64,000 nt of DNA from contig JAJQGJ010000002.1 in NCBI GenBank assembly GCA_021200565.1, positions 37,351-101,350 of the forward strand, in the 5' to 3' direction. The position numbers and the translations under genes are program-made. Shown here one piece after another: positions 52,834-61,034 of this stretch. How positions within the stretch are numbered: position 1 is the stretch's first letter; the number at the start of each line of letters is the position of its first letter. The notes beneath the pieces are model-generated. The model searched no databases. It was not told the origin of the DNA and worked only from the letters and a program-made list of their open reading frames with translations. The DNA comes from Oscillospiraceae bacterium (lineage in GTDB: Bacteria; Bacillota; Clostridia; Oscillospirales; Ruminococcaceae).

Positions 52834-54183
52834 TTATAACACTTTCCAGTGACCGTATCTCTTGCCGCCTTCACGGACGATTTTGCCTTGTTCACGCAAA
52901 GCTTTGATTGTACGCTCAACAGTGCGCTTCGGCGAATCGCAATAGTTCGCTATTTCCAATACTGTCGCTTCTGGCAGTTCGACGATAGCATTCAATACTT
53001 TATCCGCCAATCCGCCATCTAATCCGCCATCTTGGCGGTTTAAAGTCTCATCTAAAGTATCATTTAAAGTGTCATCCTGACCCTTTAAAGCCGTAAACTT
53101 CACGGTAATATCGTTACCGAAAACTATATATTCCGGGTCGGGAGTGCCGAGTTCACGGCAGGAATCGCAGATTTTCTGGATGCCACGTCCCCACGCCTCA
53201 ATATAACCGGCACGGTAGAAGACGTTTGCAATCGAAGGATTGAACGGCACCGACTTGTGCGGCTCCATAAGAGTTTCCGCCGTCCAGTTCAGAGGCAGAA
53301 TGCACCTGTTGCTGATGTACATGGCGTCGTCCTCAATGCGAATCTGAATTGGAACGCTTCCAGCATAGTTGTTGTGACCCAAGGCGTTATAGACCGCTTC
53401 ACGCACACCGTCGCGAGGGAACGGGAAAGTCTCAACCCGAACGTCATGCTCATAGGTAATGGCGGCTTTGAGGTATTTCGTGAAAATGAGGTCGATAACT
53501 CTGTCGGCAATGCTGAAAAGCGAGCCTTCGAGCAAGTCCTGATATTGGAGGTCTGCACCCTCACCGAACTTGCCGATTTTGACGTAACAGCCGGTAATGA
53601 TTCTGCCGGGCTTTTTGTAGAAAAGCATGACCGCCGCACGCTTCAGTTTTCCGTCAACCAGGAGGTCGAGGTGATCCATAAGCTCCTCGTTCGAGATGTT
53701 TAGGTCTTCCTTGTCCATCCGCCTGTTACGGACTGCTTCACGGCGGAAAATGTCAATGCTGTTCTGGTCGAGGTCTTGAACTCCGATATTGTCAACGGGA
53801 ACCGCATCCCAAAGCAAGCCGGTTTTCTCTCTTATAAATTCAGTCAGGGACGAACCTCTCAACTGTTGCAGAGTGCTTCCGCTCCGACGGTAGTATTCGC
53901 CCCGATAGTTCACGGGATAGGAACTCGGTGCTACAACGATTTCGATATATTCTTTGTCGTCTTCCGTCAGAAGATTCACGTCGGCGATAATACCGAGCGT
54001 CGTCTGAATCTTGTTCGGAATATCCTCCATAAGGCTTTTGCTGTCAGAAATCCCGACAATGGTGCCGTTGTCGCTTTTTCCGATATAAAGCCTGCCGCCC
54101 TGTGCATTTGCAAAGCCGCACACCCATTTGAGATATTCATCCCGCCAGGATTCTTTCCATTCTGTGTTTTGGTTTTCAGCCAT
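52834..54183 (-). CDS. AlbA/Schlafen-type putative DNA-binding protein with GHKL-like ATPase domain
   Basis: 449 residues. N-terminal AlbA_2 (Schlafen AAA_4) domain: EWKESWRDEYLKWVCGFANA, GGRLYIGKSDNGTIVGI and YYRRSGSTLQQL. A middle region follows (LVDGKLKRAAVMLFYKK), then an HATPase_c_4-like part (VREAVYNALGHNNYAGSVPI, FYRAGYIEAWGRGIQKI). The C-terminus is a winged helix (ATVLEIANYCDSPKRTVERT). These proteins are frequent neighbours of type I restriction genes and are treated as transcriptional regulators, which is the most likely job here. A Gln/Asp/Thr repeat (DDTLNDTLDETLN) links the last two domains. Confidence 0.88.
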   Translation of the reverse strand: MAENQNTEWKESWRDEYLKWVCGFANAQGGRLYIGKSDNGTIVGISDSKSLMEDIPNKIQTTLGIIADVNLLTEDDKEYIEIVVAPSSYPVNYRGEYYRRSGSTLQQLRGSSLTEFIREKTGLLWDAVPVDNIGVQDLDQNSIDIFRREAVRNRRMDKEDLNISNEELMDHLDLLVDGKLKRAAVMLFYKKPGRIITGCYVKIGKFGEGADLQYQDLLEGSLFSIADRVIDLIFTKYLKAAITYEHDVRVETFPFPRDGVREAVYNALGHNNYAGSVPIQIRIEDDAMYISNRCILPLNWTAETLMEPHKSVPFNPSIANVFYRAGYIEAWGRGIQKICDSCRELGTPDPEYIVFGNDITVKFTALKGQDDTLNDTLDETLNRQDGGLDGGLADKVLNAIVELPEATVLEIANYCDSPKRTVERTIKALREQGKIVREGGKRYGHWKVL

Positions 54184-54279
54184 CCCTTACTCCTCCGGCT
54201 CTAAAAATTTCTACACAAAGCTATTTTATATTATTATACAACACCGCTGAAAATAAAGCAAGACTTCAATGTTTTATGT

Positions 54280-55434
54280 TCACCTCGAATTATCCCTCAT
54301 ATGCCCTATTTCCCGCTCCCTGCCAAACAGATGCCACAAATTATTCCTCGAAATCACATCCTCATACATCCGAACCTTGCCCTGCAGTCGCTCGTTTTCT
54401 TTTTCCAACTCTTTCGTGTTCAGCCGATTGCGGACGGACTTATGTTTGAATAGCTCATCCTTGAGCGAGGAGTTTTCCGCTTTCAGGTCACCAACCGTCT
54501 TGTTTGACGAATCGAGTGCCTTCTGGAGCTTCAGTTCCTTCTTTTCTTGGGCATAGAGCTTCTTTGCGGCGGAGGAAAGAGTCTCGTAATCTTTCCTATC
54601 GAGAGACACCCTCGACGGCGAAAGCATGACCGGCTTGACCTCAATTTTGTCGATGCTGTCGATGTTGACCTTCTTCTGCTTGGTCTTCTCAATCTGCTTG
54701 TCAAGAGCCGCCGCTTCCGCCTCTTTTTGCTGAGTTTGCTCGGTCAGTTCCGCAAGTTCCTGCGTGCGCTGTTCACGCTTGTATTCAAGCACGCTGAGAT
54801 GTTCCCTGTGTTCGCCTTTCTGCTCCCACTCGATGCCGTGGCTCCGCATAATCTCTGCGAGCTGTTCTTTCTCGGAACGAACCCACACCGCCCATTCCGT
54901 TTCACCTTTGCCCTTTCCGACAAAGCCCTCATTTGCAAGTGCCTGTTTCAGGGATATTCTCGTGTCAAGCCCTCGCTTGCTTCCTGTGGTGAACGGCACA
55001 AAGTCAATGTGCAAGTGCGGCGTTCCCTCGTCCATATGGAGATGAGCGGAGAAAACGTTTAGGTATGGATTGCGCTGTTGAAACCCAGAGTAGTATTCAT
55101 CCAAAATGGTCTTTGCAAGTTCGGCGTTCTCACCGGTTGCGTTCATGTCTTCGCAGTTTCCAACCTGTATAATTACCTCGTGGAAAGGCTTTTCCTGTTT
55201 ACCGGTGCGAATCTTTTCGTAGTAGTCGTCAATCCGGCGGTCAGCCCGTGTCTGCTTTTCGTTATAACGCTCAAGAGCTTCATCAAACATTTCGTGGTAT
55301 ACCTGCTTGATTGGCGTATAACAGTACTCAATGTTTCGGTCAGTGCGGTCAGCATCCACGTTCTCGGCGATGAATTTTCGCCTGTTATGATTGACGGAAC
55401 CCTTTCCGACCATCACGCTGATTGTTCTTTTCAA
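54280..55434 (-). CDS. mobV: MobV-family relaxase (plasmid recombination/mobilization enzyme)
   Basis: 384 residues. I prefer the TTG at 55434, 9 bases behind AAAGGAG; an ATG at 55443 abuts the SD. The relaxase core shows NHNRRKFIAENVDADRT (motif I area), NPYLNVFSAHLHMDEGTPHL (motif III with three His near 137-147, metal site) and RSHGIEWEQKG. The C-terminus (about 230-384) is coiled coil (TQQKEAEAAALDKQIEKTK). MobV relaxases nick their oriT and lead the strand into a helper conjugation pore. The oriT-like repeats directly upstream fit this. Confidence 0.92.
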   Translation of the reverse strand: MKRTISVMVGKGSVNHNRRKFIAENVDADRTDRNIEYCYTPIKQVYHEMFDEALERYNEKQTRADRRIDDYYEKIRTGKQEKPFHEVIIQVGNCEDMNATGENAELAKTILDEYYSGFQQRNPYLNVFSAHLHMDEGTPHLHIDFVPFTTGSKRGLDTRISLKQALANEGFVGKGKGETEWAVWVRSEKEQLAEIMRSHGIEWEQKGEHREHLSVLEYKREQRTQELAELTEQTQQKEAEAAALDKQIEKTKQKKVNIDSIDKIEVKPVMLSPSRVSLDRKDYETLSSAAKKLYAQEKKELKLQKALDSSNKTVGDLKAENSSLKDELFKHKSVRNRLNTKELEKENERLQGKVRMYEDVISRNNLWHLFGREREIGHMRDNSR

Positions 55435-55475
55435 AAATGTCATCTCCTTTCGAATTGCCGACAGGCAACGGTTTT

Positions 55476-55555
55476 GTTACTTTTGTCAAAAGTAACGCAA
55501 AAGCACTTTTGACAGTCGAGACCATCAAAAGTGCGACCTGCAAGCAGGTTTTGCG
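55476..55555. other. Candidate origin of transfer (nested inverted repeats)
   Basis: Three inverted repeats in 80 bp: GTTACTTTTG/CAAAAGTAAC (55476-55496); GCACTTTTGA/TCAAAAGTGC (55503-55512 and 55525-55534); ACCTGC-AA-GCAGGT (55536-55549). An outer pair CGCAAAA (55496-55502)/TTTTGCG (55549-55555) encloses the second and third. It lies just upstream of mobV, the usual place of MobV oriT sites. Confidence 0.6.
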
Positions 55556-55617
55556 TTCTCCGAAGGGCAGAAAGCCGCCTTTGAAAAGGTACTCTCTGCA
55601 CTCTCCCCTAAACTTCC

Positions 55618-55691
55618 GTGACGATCCGTGTCGATGGTGACGGTGTTTTTGACACCGCCCCCACTCCCAAAAACATCGACACGACCGTCAC
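55618..55691. repeat. Large cruciform-capable inverted repeat at the end of the RepA-like gene
   Basis: Outer arms GTGACG (55618-55623)/CGTCAC (55686-55691), middle arms GTGTCGATG/CATCGACAC, and an inner hairpin CGGTGT-TTTTG-ACACCG. It overlaps the stop codon of the RepA-like gene. It could be a terminator or a replication/single-strand initiation site. Confidence 0.5.
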
Positions 55692-56848
55692 ACATCGTCA
55701 CGCTTGGCGTAGGATAGCCTTATCTTACGCCCATCGTGCAAGCGTTTGCTTTCATAGCGAATACCGTACTCATTGAGCAAACGTCCGGCATTTACATTCA
55801 GCTTCAGCGACAAGGCGTTAGCTTTCAGGTCAACGCCGAGAAAAGCGGCAAGCTCTGTGGGACTGCCGACCCATTTTGGTGTGTCAATCGTAATTCGTTT
55901 TGCTATTTCCTCAAGCACCGGTTCAGGCGGAGCTTTCCAGAGTTCCGTTTCCGTTCGCTCAAGCTCCCATGCAAGGGTTTCCTCATTTCTGACAAGATGA
56001 AGCTTCATGTCCTGTTGGTCCCTGCCTGAAACTTCAAGGACAGCGGTGTTGTTTGTGCGTTTTTCCTTGGTGAGAAGAAAGGCACCGTCAGCAGCTCCCA
56101 ACAAGCCATTGGTGCCGGAAATCATGTCGAATTTGTCATCGGCATTCTGCTTTCTGGTGTGATGCACAAGTAACAAGCAGATACCGTTTGCATCCGCAAA
56201 GCTTTTCAATCTTGCAATAATCTGATAGTCGTTTGCATAACTATAGCTGTCACCGCCGACCTCTCGAACTTTTTGCAAAGTGTCGATGATTATGAGATTG
56301 GTATCAGGATGCTCACGCATAAATCTTGCAAGCTGTTCGTCAAGACCGTCGCCGAGCTTGTTTGCATCCACCGAGAAAAACAGACTGTCGCTTCCGTCCG
56401 CACCGACCATACGATATAGTCGCTTCTGCAGACGGCGGTAGTCATCTTCAAGTGCAAGGTACAAAACGGTTCCTTTTCGAACCTGATAGCCCCACAGTGG
56501 TGTTCCCGTACTTATGTGGTAGGCAAGTTGTTCCATAAGAAAGCTTTTGCCAAGCTTCGGTGCACCGACAAACAGATAAGTCCCAGTGTTCAGCAAGCCG
56601 TCAATCAGCGGCGGCTTGCTTATGTACACTGTTTCGTAAAGCTCAGTCATGGATACCGTTTTGAGATAACCGGGATTGAATACTCGCAACATTTCTCTGT
56701 CCCAATCATCCAAACTTTCGCCAAAGCTCTTGACTTCTGAACCCCAATCAGGTATACTTTCAGAAGAACATTTTTTGTATGACTTCCCCTCACCTACGGC
56801 AATAGGTGTATCAAGGGCGGTCATTTCTTTTTTGTAGATTTCATTCAC
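55688..56848 (-). CDS. RepA-like AAA ATPase (RecA/DnaB-fold, AAA_25 type)
   Basis: 386 residues from the GTG at 56848, 8 bases behind GGGAGG; a GTG at 56857 abuts the SD. Walker A FVGAPKLGKSFLMEQLAY (about 95), strand GTVLYLALEDDYRRLQKRL, Walker B NLIIIDTLQKVREVGG (about 205) and LLLVHHTRKQ (sensor). This is the hexameric RepA/RSF1010-like helicase fold, and such genes accompany integrases and MobV relaxases in Clostridia mobilizable elements. It probably unwinds the origin of the excised circle. The C-terminal ~100 residues (WVGSPTELAAFLGVDL) are a winged-helix-like DNA-binding part. It overlaps the MobC-like gene. Confidence 0.85.
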   Translation of the reverse strand: MNEIYKKEMTALDTPIAVGEGKSYKKCSSESIPDWGSEVKSFGESLDDWDREMLRVFNPGYLKTVSMTELYETVYISKPPLIDGLLNTGTYLFVGAPKLGKSFLMEQLAYHISTGTPLWGYQVRKGTVLYLALEDDYRRLQKRLYRMVGADGSDSLFFSVDANKLGDGLDEQLARFMREHPDTNLIIIDTLQKVREVGGDSYSYANDYQIIARLKSFADANGICLLLVHHTRKQNADDKFDMISGTNGLLGAADGAFLLTKEKRTNNTAVLEVSGRDQQDMKLHLVRNEETLAWELERTETELWKAPPEPVLEEIAKRITIDTPKWVGSPTELAAFLGVDLKANALSLKLNVNAGRLLNEYGIRYESKRLHDGRKIRLSYAKRDDV

Positions 56849-57173
56849 CGGATTCACCTCCCTTCAAGCCGTTCATTGTGACGGCAATCAGGTTAATTGT
56901 ATCCAGAAGCTCACTCTGGACATCTTCTCCGGCGGCAATCCGCTGAAGCTCCGCAAGAATAAACTCCATTTGCTTTCTCAGTGCCTTCTGCACTCTCGGA
57001 TTCGGTTGAACAACCACTTCACGCTCCATACATCTGCGATAGCAATATTCCTGTTTCGGTAGCCCCGACAAAGCGACGGCTCTGTTCAACTCCTTATTTT
57101 CTTCGGGAGACACACGGAATCCTACGGTAATACTCCGGAAGCGATTCTTCCTATCTAAATTCTTAGCTGACAT
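56841..57173 (-). CDS. MobC-like ribbon-helix-helix mobilization protein
   Basis: 110 residues from the ATG at 57173 with SD GGAG 10 bases upstream (the frame reaches a TTG at 57182). The N-terminal half has RFRSITVGFRVSPEENKELN then ALSGLPKQEYCYRR, the ribbon-helix-helix pattern of MobC-type relaxosome accessory proteins, followed by a helix (LRKQMEFILAELQRI). It binds near oriT and helps the relaxase in known systems. It lies 5 bp after the integrase stop and overlaps the RepA-like gene start. Confidence 0.75.
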   Translation of the reverse strand: MSAKNLDRKNRFRSITVGFRVSPEENKELNRAVALSGLPKQEYCYRRCMEREVVVQPNPRVQKALRKQMEFILAELQRIAAGEDVQSELLDTINLIAVTMNGLKGGESGE

Positions 57174-57178
57174 ACTTC

Positions 57179-58258
57179 TCAATCTCCTTCCTTATTCAAA
57201 GAATCAAGTTGCCTTGCCATTTCCTGCTGTTGAGACGGGAACAGGTGAGCATAACGGTATGTAATCTCAATGCTTTCATGCCCTACCCTATCGGCAATAG
57301 CCACTGCCGAAAAGCCCATATCAATCAGCAAGCTGATGTGACTGTGCCGTAGGTCATGAATTCGGATACGTTTGACACTGGCTTCTTTTGCTCCTCTCTC
57401 CATTTCATGATGCAAATAATGCTTAGTCACAGTAAAGACACGGTCGGTTTCCTTCAATCCGTACTGCATCCTGATGAACTCCTGCATCTCCGTACAAAGA
57501 AATTCAGGCATCTGGATTGTACGATTGCTTTTCTTGGTCTTCGGAGACGTAATCATGTCTTGCCCGTCCAGACGCTGATAGGTTTTGTTGACCCTGACGG
57601 TTCCCTTTTCAAAGTCGAAGTCTGCCGGTGTCAATGCTAGAAGCTCACCCTCTCGCATTCCCGTCCAATAAAGCATCTGAAAAGCGTAATAGGACATTGG
57701 CTTGTCCATCATCACCTCAGAAAACTTCAAATACTCCTCTTTAGTCCAGAACAGCATTTCCTTTCGCACCTCAGTACCCATATTTCCGACTTTGGCGGCA
57801 GGGTTACTATGCAAATCATAGTTCTTCACAGCGTAATTGAAAATAGCAGATAGCTGATTGTGCAAAGTCTTGAGATAGGATGATGAGTACGGATTTCCGT
57901 TTTCATCACGATAGGCAAGCATCTCATTCTGCCAGGCTCTCACATCTTTTGCCGTAATTTCATTGAGCTTCTTTTTGCCGAAGTACGGCAAAATTCTGCC
58001 TTCAATAATATTTTTCTTCGTCTTCAAAGAACTTTTCTTAAGACGGTTTCCCATGTCCTTGCCATAGATTTCAACAAAGTCGGCAAAAGTCATATTCAGA
58101 TTGCCGTCCCTCTGCATCTGGAATTTTCTCTCCCATTCAAGGGCTTCCCTCTTTGTGGAAAATCCACGCTTGCACTTCTGCTTGTGTTCTCCTGCAATTT
58201 CGGTGTAGTTGGTCATCACATACCAAGAACCGTTTTCCTTATTTCTGTACGCTGGCAT
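57179..58258 (-). CDS. int: Tyrosine site-specific integrase of the guaA island
   Basis: 359 residues. N-terminal arm-binding domain (SWYVMTNYTEIAGEHKQKCKR), SAM-like core-binding domain (about 55-150: TFADFVEIYGKDM), and the catalytic domain with Arg202 (TGMREGELLAL), a Lys near 240 (SPKTKKSNR), His301 and Arg304 (HDLRHSHI), His327 (VGHESIEIT) and the nucleophile Tyr336 (YRYAHLF). All catalytic residues are present, so it looks active. It should act on the 12-bp guaA sequence at the island ends. It overlaps the excisionase gene by 20 bp and shares its promoter. Confidence 0.95.
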   Translation of the reverse strand: MPAYRNKENGSWYVMTNYTEIAGEHKQKCKRGFSTKREALEWERKFQMQRDGNLNMTFADFVEIYGKDMGNRLKKSSLKTKKNIIEGRILPYFGKKKLNEITAKDVRAWQNEMLAYRDENGNPYSSSYLKTLHNQLSAIFNYAVKNYDLHSNPAAKVGNMGTEVRKEMLFWTKEEYLKFSEVMMDKPMSYYAFQMLYWTGMREGELLALTPADFDFEKGTVRVNKTYQRLDGQDMITSPKTKKSNRTIQMPEFLCTEMQEFIRMQYGLKETDRVFTVTKHYLHHEMERGAKEASVKRIRIHDLRHSHISLLIDMGFSAVAIADRVGHESIEITYRYAHLFPSQQQEMARQLDSLNKEGD

Positions 58259-58448
58259 TGTTCAACTTCCTTTCTCCGCCATAAATTCTTTCGTAAAAAT
58301 ACTGACGACTGATCCGACCGGAAACCGTGAGGAATCCCTTGGCATCCAGTTCTTCATTGAGTCCTCGGATGACTTTGTATGCGTAGGATTCGGAAATTCC
58401 CAACTCCTCCGCTACTTCGTCTACCTTCATAAATACGCTGTTTGACAT
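58239..58448 (-). CDS. xis: Excisionase-like helix-turn-helix protein
   Basis: 69 residues: VDEVAEELGISESYAYKVIR is a winged/MerR-type helix-turn-helix of the excisionase family, then GRISRQYFYERIYGGERK. SD AAAGGAG lies 9 bases before the ATG. It overlaps the integrase start, the usual arrangement of a recombination directionality factor that bends DNA at the attachment site and favours excision. It is the first gene of the mobility operon. Confidence 0.85.
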   Translation of the reverse strand: MSNSVFMKVDEVAEELGISESYAYKVIRGLNEELDAKGFLTVSGRISRQYFYERIYGGERKLNNASVQK

Positions 58449-58618
58449 CTTGGACGTCTCCTTTCAATTTTATTTTTTACATTGTAGACATAGTGTGTTA
58501 TTTAGTGTCGGATTTCTTTCTGACCGCCATCCGATTTGCCCGGGCGGACACACCATTACTGTGATGTGCGACAGTTATTCTGTTCTACTTAAGCGATTTT
58601 GTTTAAGCTTATGTTCCT

Positions 58619-58647
58619 ATTATACTAAGCAAAATCAGTTATGTCAA
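58619..58647 (-). promoter_or_regulatory. Consensus promoter of the xis-int-mobC-rep operon
   Basis: TTGACA (58642-58647), 17 bp, TATAAT (58619-58624): exact consensus on the minus strand. Being so strong, it is likely repressed in the integrated state, with the XRE regulator as the obvious candidate. Confidence 0.85.
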
Positions 58648-58690
58648 GAGGCTTTTGAGAAAAAACTTAAACTTTTTTGCTTGATTTCTC

Positions 58691-58720
58691 TTGACTTGTA
58701 CTAAACGTATCTGCTATAAT
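58691..58720 (+). promoter_or_regulatory. Promoter of the XRE regulator
   Basis: TTGACT (58691-58696), 18 bp, TATAAT (58715-58720). The start codon is at 58752, preceded by AAGGAG. Confidence 0.75.
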
Positions 58721-58751
58721 CATTGTATTATATATCAAGGAGTGAAGTACA

Positions 58752-59264
58752 ATGGCAATCGGTGAAAGAATCCGCTTTTTCCGCAATCTGCGTGGCATGA
58801 CACAAAAGAAGCTCGGTCAAGCCGTGGGTTTCTCACAAAAAACCGCTGACATTCGCATGGCGCAATATGAATCGGGGTCAAGAACTCCGAAAGATAACCT
58901 GATAACGGCACTCGCAAGAGTATTGGAGGTTTCCCCTTTGGCTCTGCAGGTTCCCGACATAGATTCTAATCTCGGCTTTATACATACGCTATTTGCTATT
59001 GAAGACCTGCATGGCGTTAAAGTCGAAAAGAACGATTACGAAGTGCATCTCATTTTCGACGGCACTAAGCGAACATTGGATGAGTCCGTTTTTACAATGC
59101 TTTCTGCTTGGGCTGAACAGGCTGAAAAGTACAGAAACGGCGAAATCACAAAAGAGCAATACGACCGTTGGCGTTACACATTCCCGGCAGAGGACAAATC
59201 ACAAAGATGGGCAAGTGTGCCTTCACAGGAACTGAGCGACTTATTTGTAGACGCCTTCAAATAA
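58752..59264 (+). CDS. XRE-family transcriptional regulator of the island
   Basis: 170 residues. The N-terminal XRE helix-turn-helix (about 3-65) reads ERIRFFRNLRGMTQKKLGQA then QYESGSRTPKDNLITALARV. The C-terminal ~100 residues (VHLIFDGTKRTLDESVFTML, YRNGEITKEQYDRWRYTFP) form a small domain seen on regulators next to Clostridia integrases. It is the only plus-strand gene in the island and is divergent to the xis-int operon. Repression of that operon is inferred. Confidence 0.88.
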   Translation: MAIGERIRFFRNLRGMTQKKLGQAVGFSQKTADIRMAQYESGSRTPKDNLITALARVLEVSPLALQVPDIDSNLGFIHTLFAIEDLHGVKVEKNDYEVHLIFDGTKRTLDESVFTMLSAWAEQAEKYRNGEITKEQYDRWRYTFPAEDKSQRWASVPSQELSDLFVDAFK

Positions 59265-59275
59265 CGCAAAACAAC

Positions 59276-59312
59276 AAACCCCGCACAGATGATTTTCATC
59301 CGTACGGGGTTT
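59276..59312 (+). terminator. Intrinsic terminator of the XRE regulator gene
   Basis: AAACCCCG (59276-59283) pairs with CGGGGTTT (59305-59312), with further inner pairing GATGA/TCATC; total stem about 15 bp with two mismatches. It lies 11 bp after the stop codon. Confidence 0.75.
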
Positions 59313-59472
59313 AATGACAATATGGATTTAGTGAGAGAAATTGTTCCTCACTCACAAGCCTCTTGATATTTATCCGATAATGACAAATCAAGAGTTCTTA
59401 TCAAAACGTTATCAACGAGGGATTTATGGCTTCAAATACCGCATCCCTAAAGGGCTCTCGGCTCTTCAGCGA

Positions 59473-59484
59473 TTATTCCCACTC
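59473..59484 (-). repeat. Island attachment site, right copy, at the 3' end of guaA
   Basis: TTATTCCCACTC; on the guaA strand it is GAG-TGG-GAA-TAA, codons Glu-Trp-Glu and stop. Identical to 40170-40181. Confidence 0.85.
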
Positions 59485-61008
59485 AATAGTAGCCGGCGGC
59501 TTCGTAGTAATATCATACACTACCCTATTGATTCCGCTTGTCTCGTTTATGATTCTTGACGAGCAGCGCTCGAGGACGTCATATGGGATCCTGGCGAAGT
59601 CGGCGGTCATGAAATCTTGAGTTGTCACCGCTCTCAGTGCGAGGGTGTAGTCATATGTTCTGCCATCGCCCATCACTCCTACTGAGCGCATTGTCGTGAG
59701 TACTGCGAAGAACTGGCTCAGGTCCTTGTCGACGCCGCTCTTAGCGAGCTCATCTCTGAAGACCCAGTCGGCATCCTGGAGGATTCTCAGTCTCTCATCA
59801 GTAATTTCGCCAATTATTCTGATTGCAAGTCCCGGTCCCGGGAAAGGCTGGCGGTTGACGAGCTTTTCGGAAAGCCCGAGAGTTCTGCCTAGGGCTCTCA
59901 CCTCGTCCTTGAAGAGCATTCTGAGCGGCTCGATAATCTCTTCAAAATCGACATAGTCGGGAAGACCGCCGACGTTATGGTGGCTCTTGATGACGGCTGC
60001 GTCGCCCGCTCCCGACTCGATGACATCGGGATATATTGTGCCCTGTGCGAGATACTCGACGTGACCTATCTTCTTAGCCTCGGCTTCGAAAACTCTGATA
60101 AACTCCTCGCCGATAATCTTGCGCTTCTGCTCGGGAGCCGAAACGCCGTTCAGCTTTGCCATGAAGCGGTCCTTGGCGTTGACTCTGACGAAATTGACCT
60201 CCCAATCGGCGAAAGCCTCCTCAACCTCGTCGCCCTCATTCTTTCTCATGAAGCCGTGGTCGACGAAAATGCAGGTCAGCTGGCTTCCGACAGCTTTCGA
60301 AAGAAGCGCTGCGCAAACGGAAGAGTCGACTCCTCCGGAAAGCGCAAGAAGCACTCTCTTGTCTCCGACCTTTTCTCTGAGCTGAGCTATCGCGGTTTCG
60401 GCATATCTCTCCATCGTCCAGTCGCCGTGGCATCCGCAGACGTCGTAGAGGAAGCTCTTAAGCATCGCAAAGCCGTTTTCAGTGTGGTTGACCTCCGGGT
60501 GGAACTGGACAGCATAGAGCTTTTTCTCCGGATTCTCCATAGCTGCAGTCGGGCAGACGGGGGTGTGGGCAGTCGTACTGAATCCTTCCGGAACACTCTT
60601 TATATAGTCGGTGTGGCTCATCCAGGTGATCGATTTTTCGGGGAGATTTTTAAAGAGAACCGACTCCGCCGAGAACTCGGTTTCGGTCTTGCCATACTCA
60701 CTGACGGGGGCAGTTGCAACCTCTCCTCCAAGAAGATAAGCCATGAGCTGTGCGCCGTAGCAGATTCCCAAAACAGGGATTCCGAGCTCAAAAATCTCCT
60801 TGGAAACGGACGGCGAATCCTCCTTATAAACGCTCTTGGGACCGCCGGTGAAGATGATTCCGACAGGGCTTTCGGACCTTATCATGTCAATCGTCGCCTT
60901 GCGGTAGGGCACGACTTCGCAGTAGACGTTTGCCTCACGCACACGCCTTGCAATGAGCTGGTTATACTGCCCGCCGAAGTCGATTATTATTACTTTTTCA
61001 TGCTGCAT
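59473..61008 (-). CDS. guaA: GMP synthase (glutamine-hydrolysing)
   Basis: 511 residues, full length. It converts XMP, ATP and glutamine to GMP in the cytoplasm. The N-terminal class I amidotransferase has [11 protein letters not shown] (catalytic Cys near 82) and [12 protein letters not shown] (His near 168). The ATP pyrophosphatase has [16 protein letters not shown] (SGGVDS P-loop near 222). The C-terminal dimerisation domain has [12 protein letters not shown] and ends [11 protein letters not shown]. The final three codons and stop form the island attachment core, so the gene remains intact after integration. SD GGAAAGGA stands before the ATG. It lies 26 bp behind the DUF234 ATPase gene and may be co-transcribed with it. 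Confidence 0.98.
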   Translation of the reverse strand: MQHEKVIIIDFGGQYNQLIARRVREANVYCEVVPYRKATIDMIRSESPVGIIFTGGPKSVYKEDSPSVSKEIFELGIPVLGICYGAQLMAYLLGGEVATAPVSEYGKTETEFSAESVLFKNLPEKSITWMSHTDYIKSVPEGFSTTAHTPVCPTAAMENPEKKLYAVQFHPEVNHTENGFAMLKSFLYDVCGCHGDWTMERYAETAIAQLREKVGDKRVLLALSGGVDSSVCAALLSKAVGSQLTCIFVDHGFMRKNEGDEVEEAFADWEVNFVRVNAKDRFMAKLNGVSAPEQKRKIIGEEFIRVFEAEAKKIGHVEYLAQGTIYPDVIESGAGDAAVIKSHHNVGGLPDYVDFEEIIEPLRMLFKDEVRALGRTLGLSEKLVNRQPFPGPGLAIRIIGEITDERLRILQDADWVFRDELAKSGVDKDLSQFFAVLTTMRSVGVMGDGRTYDYTLALRAVTTQDFMTADFARIPYDVLERCSSRIINETSGINRVVYDITTKPPATIEWE

Positions 61009-61034
61009 TATATTTCTGTCCTTTCCACGGCGAA

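Larger units (their letters stand above)
58449..58751. promoter_or_regulatory. Intergenic control region between excisionase and XRE regulator
   Basis: About 300 bp without a gene. It holds two promoters facing away from each other: the xis-int promoter (58619-58647) and the regulator promoter (58691-58720). Repeated GCTTAA/TTAAGC elements lie near 58598-58617 (also CTTAAA 58665-58670), candidate binding sites for the XRE regulator. I see no ORF of note. Confidence 0.6.
40170..59484. mobile_element. guaA-specific mobilizable genomic island carrying defence genes (about 19.3 kb)
   Basis: The 12-bp direct repeats bracket a block that contains a tyrosine integrase and excisionase close to the guaA end, a MobV relaxase, MobC-like protein, RepA-like ATPase, an oriT-like repeat cluster and a XRE regulator. 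Cargo is a type I restriction system, SF1 helicase, DUF1016 and Shedu-like nucleases. No type IV secretion genes are present, so it would need a helper element for transfer (integrative mobilizable element). Integration restores the guaA 3' end. Integrases using the guaA 3' end are known from many genomic islands. Confidence 0.82.

Noticed and set aside
59341..59559. 72-codon plus-strand ORF across the right attachment site
   Set aside because: Runs antisense into guaA, no ribosome binding site, no recognisable domain.
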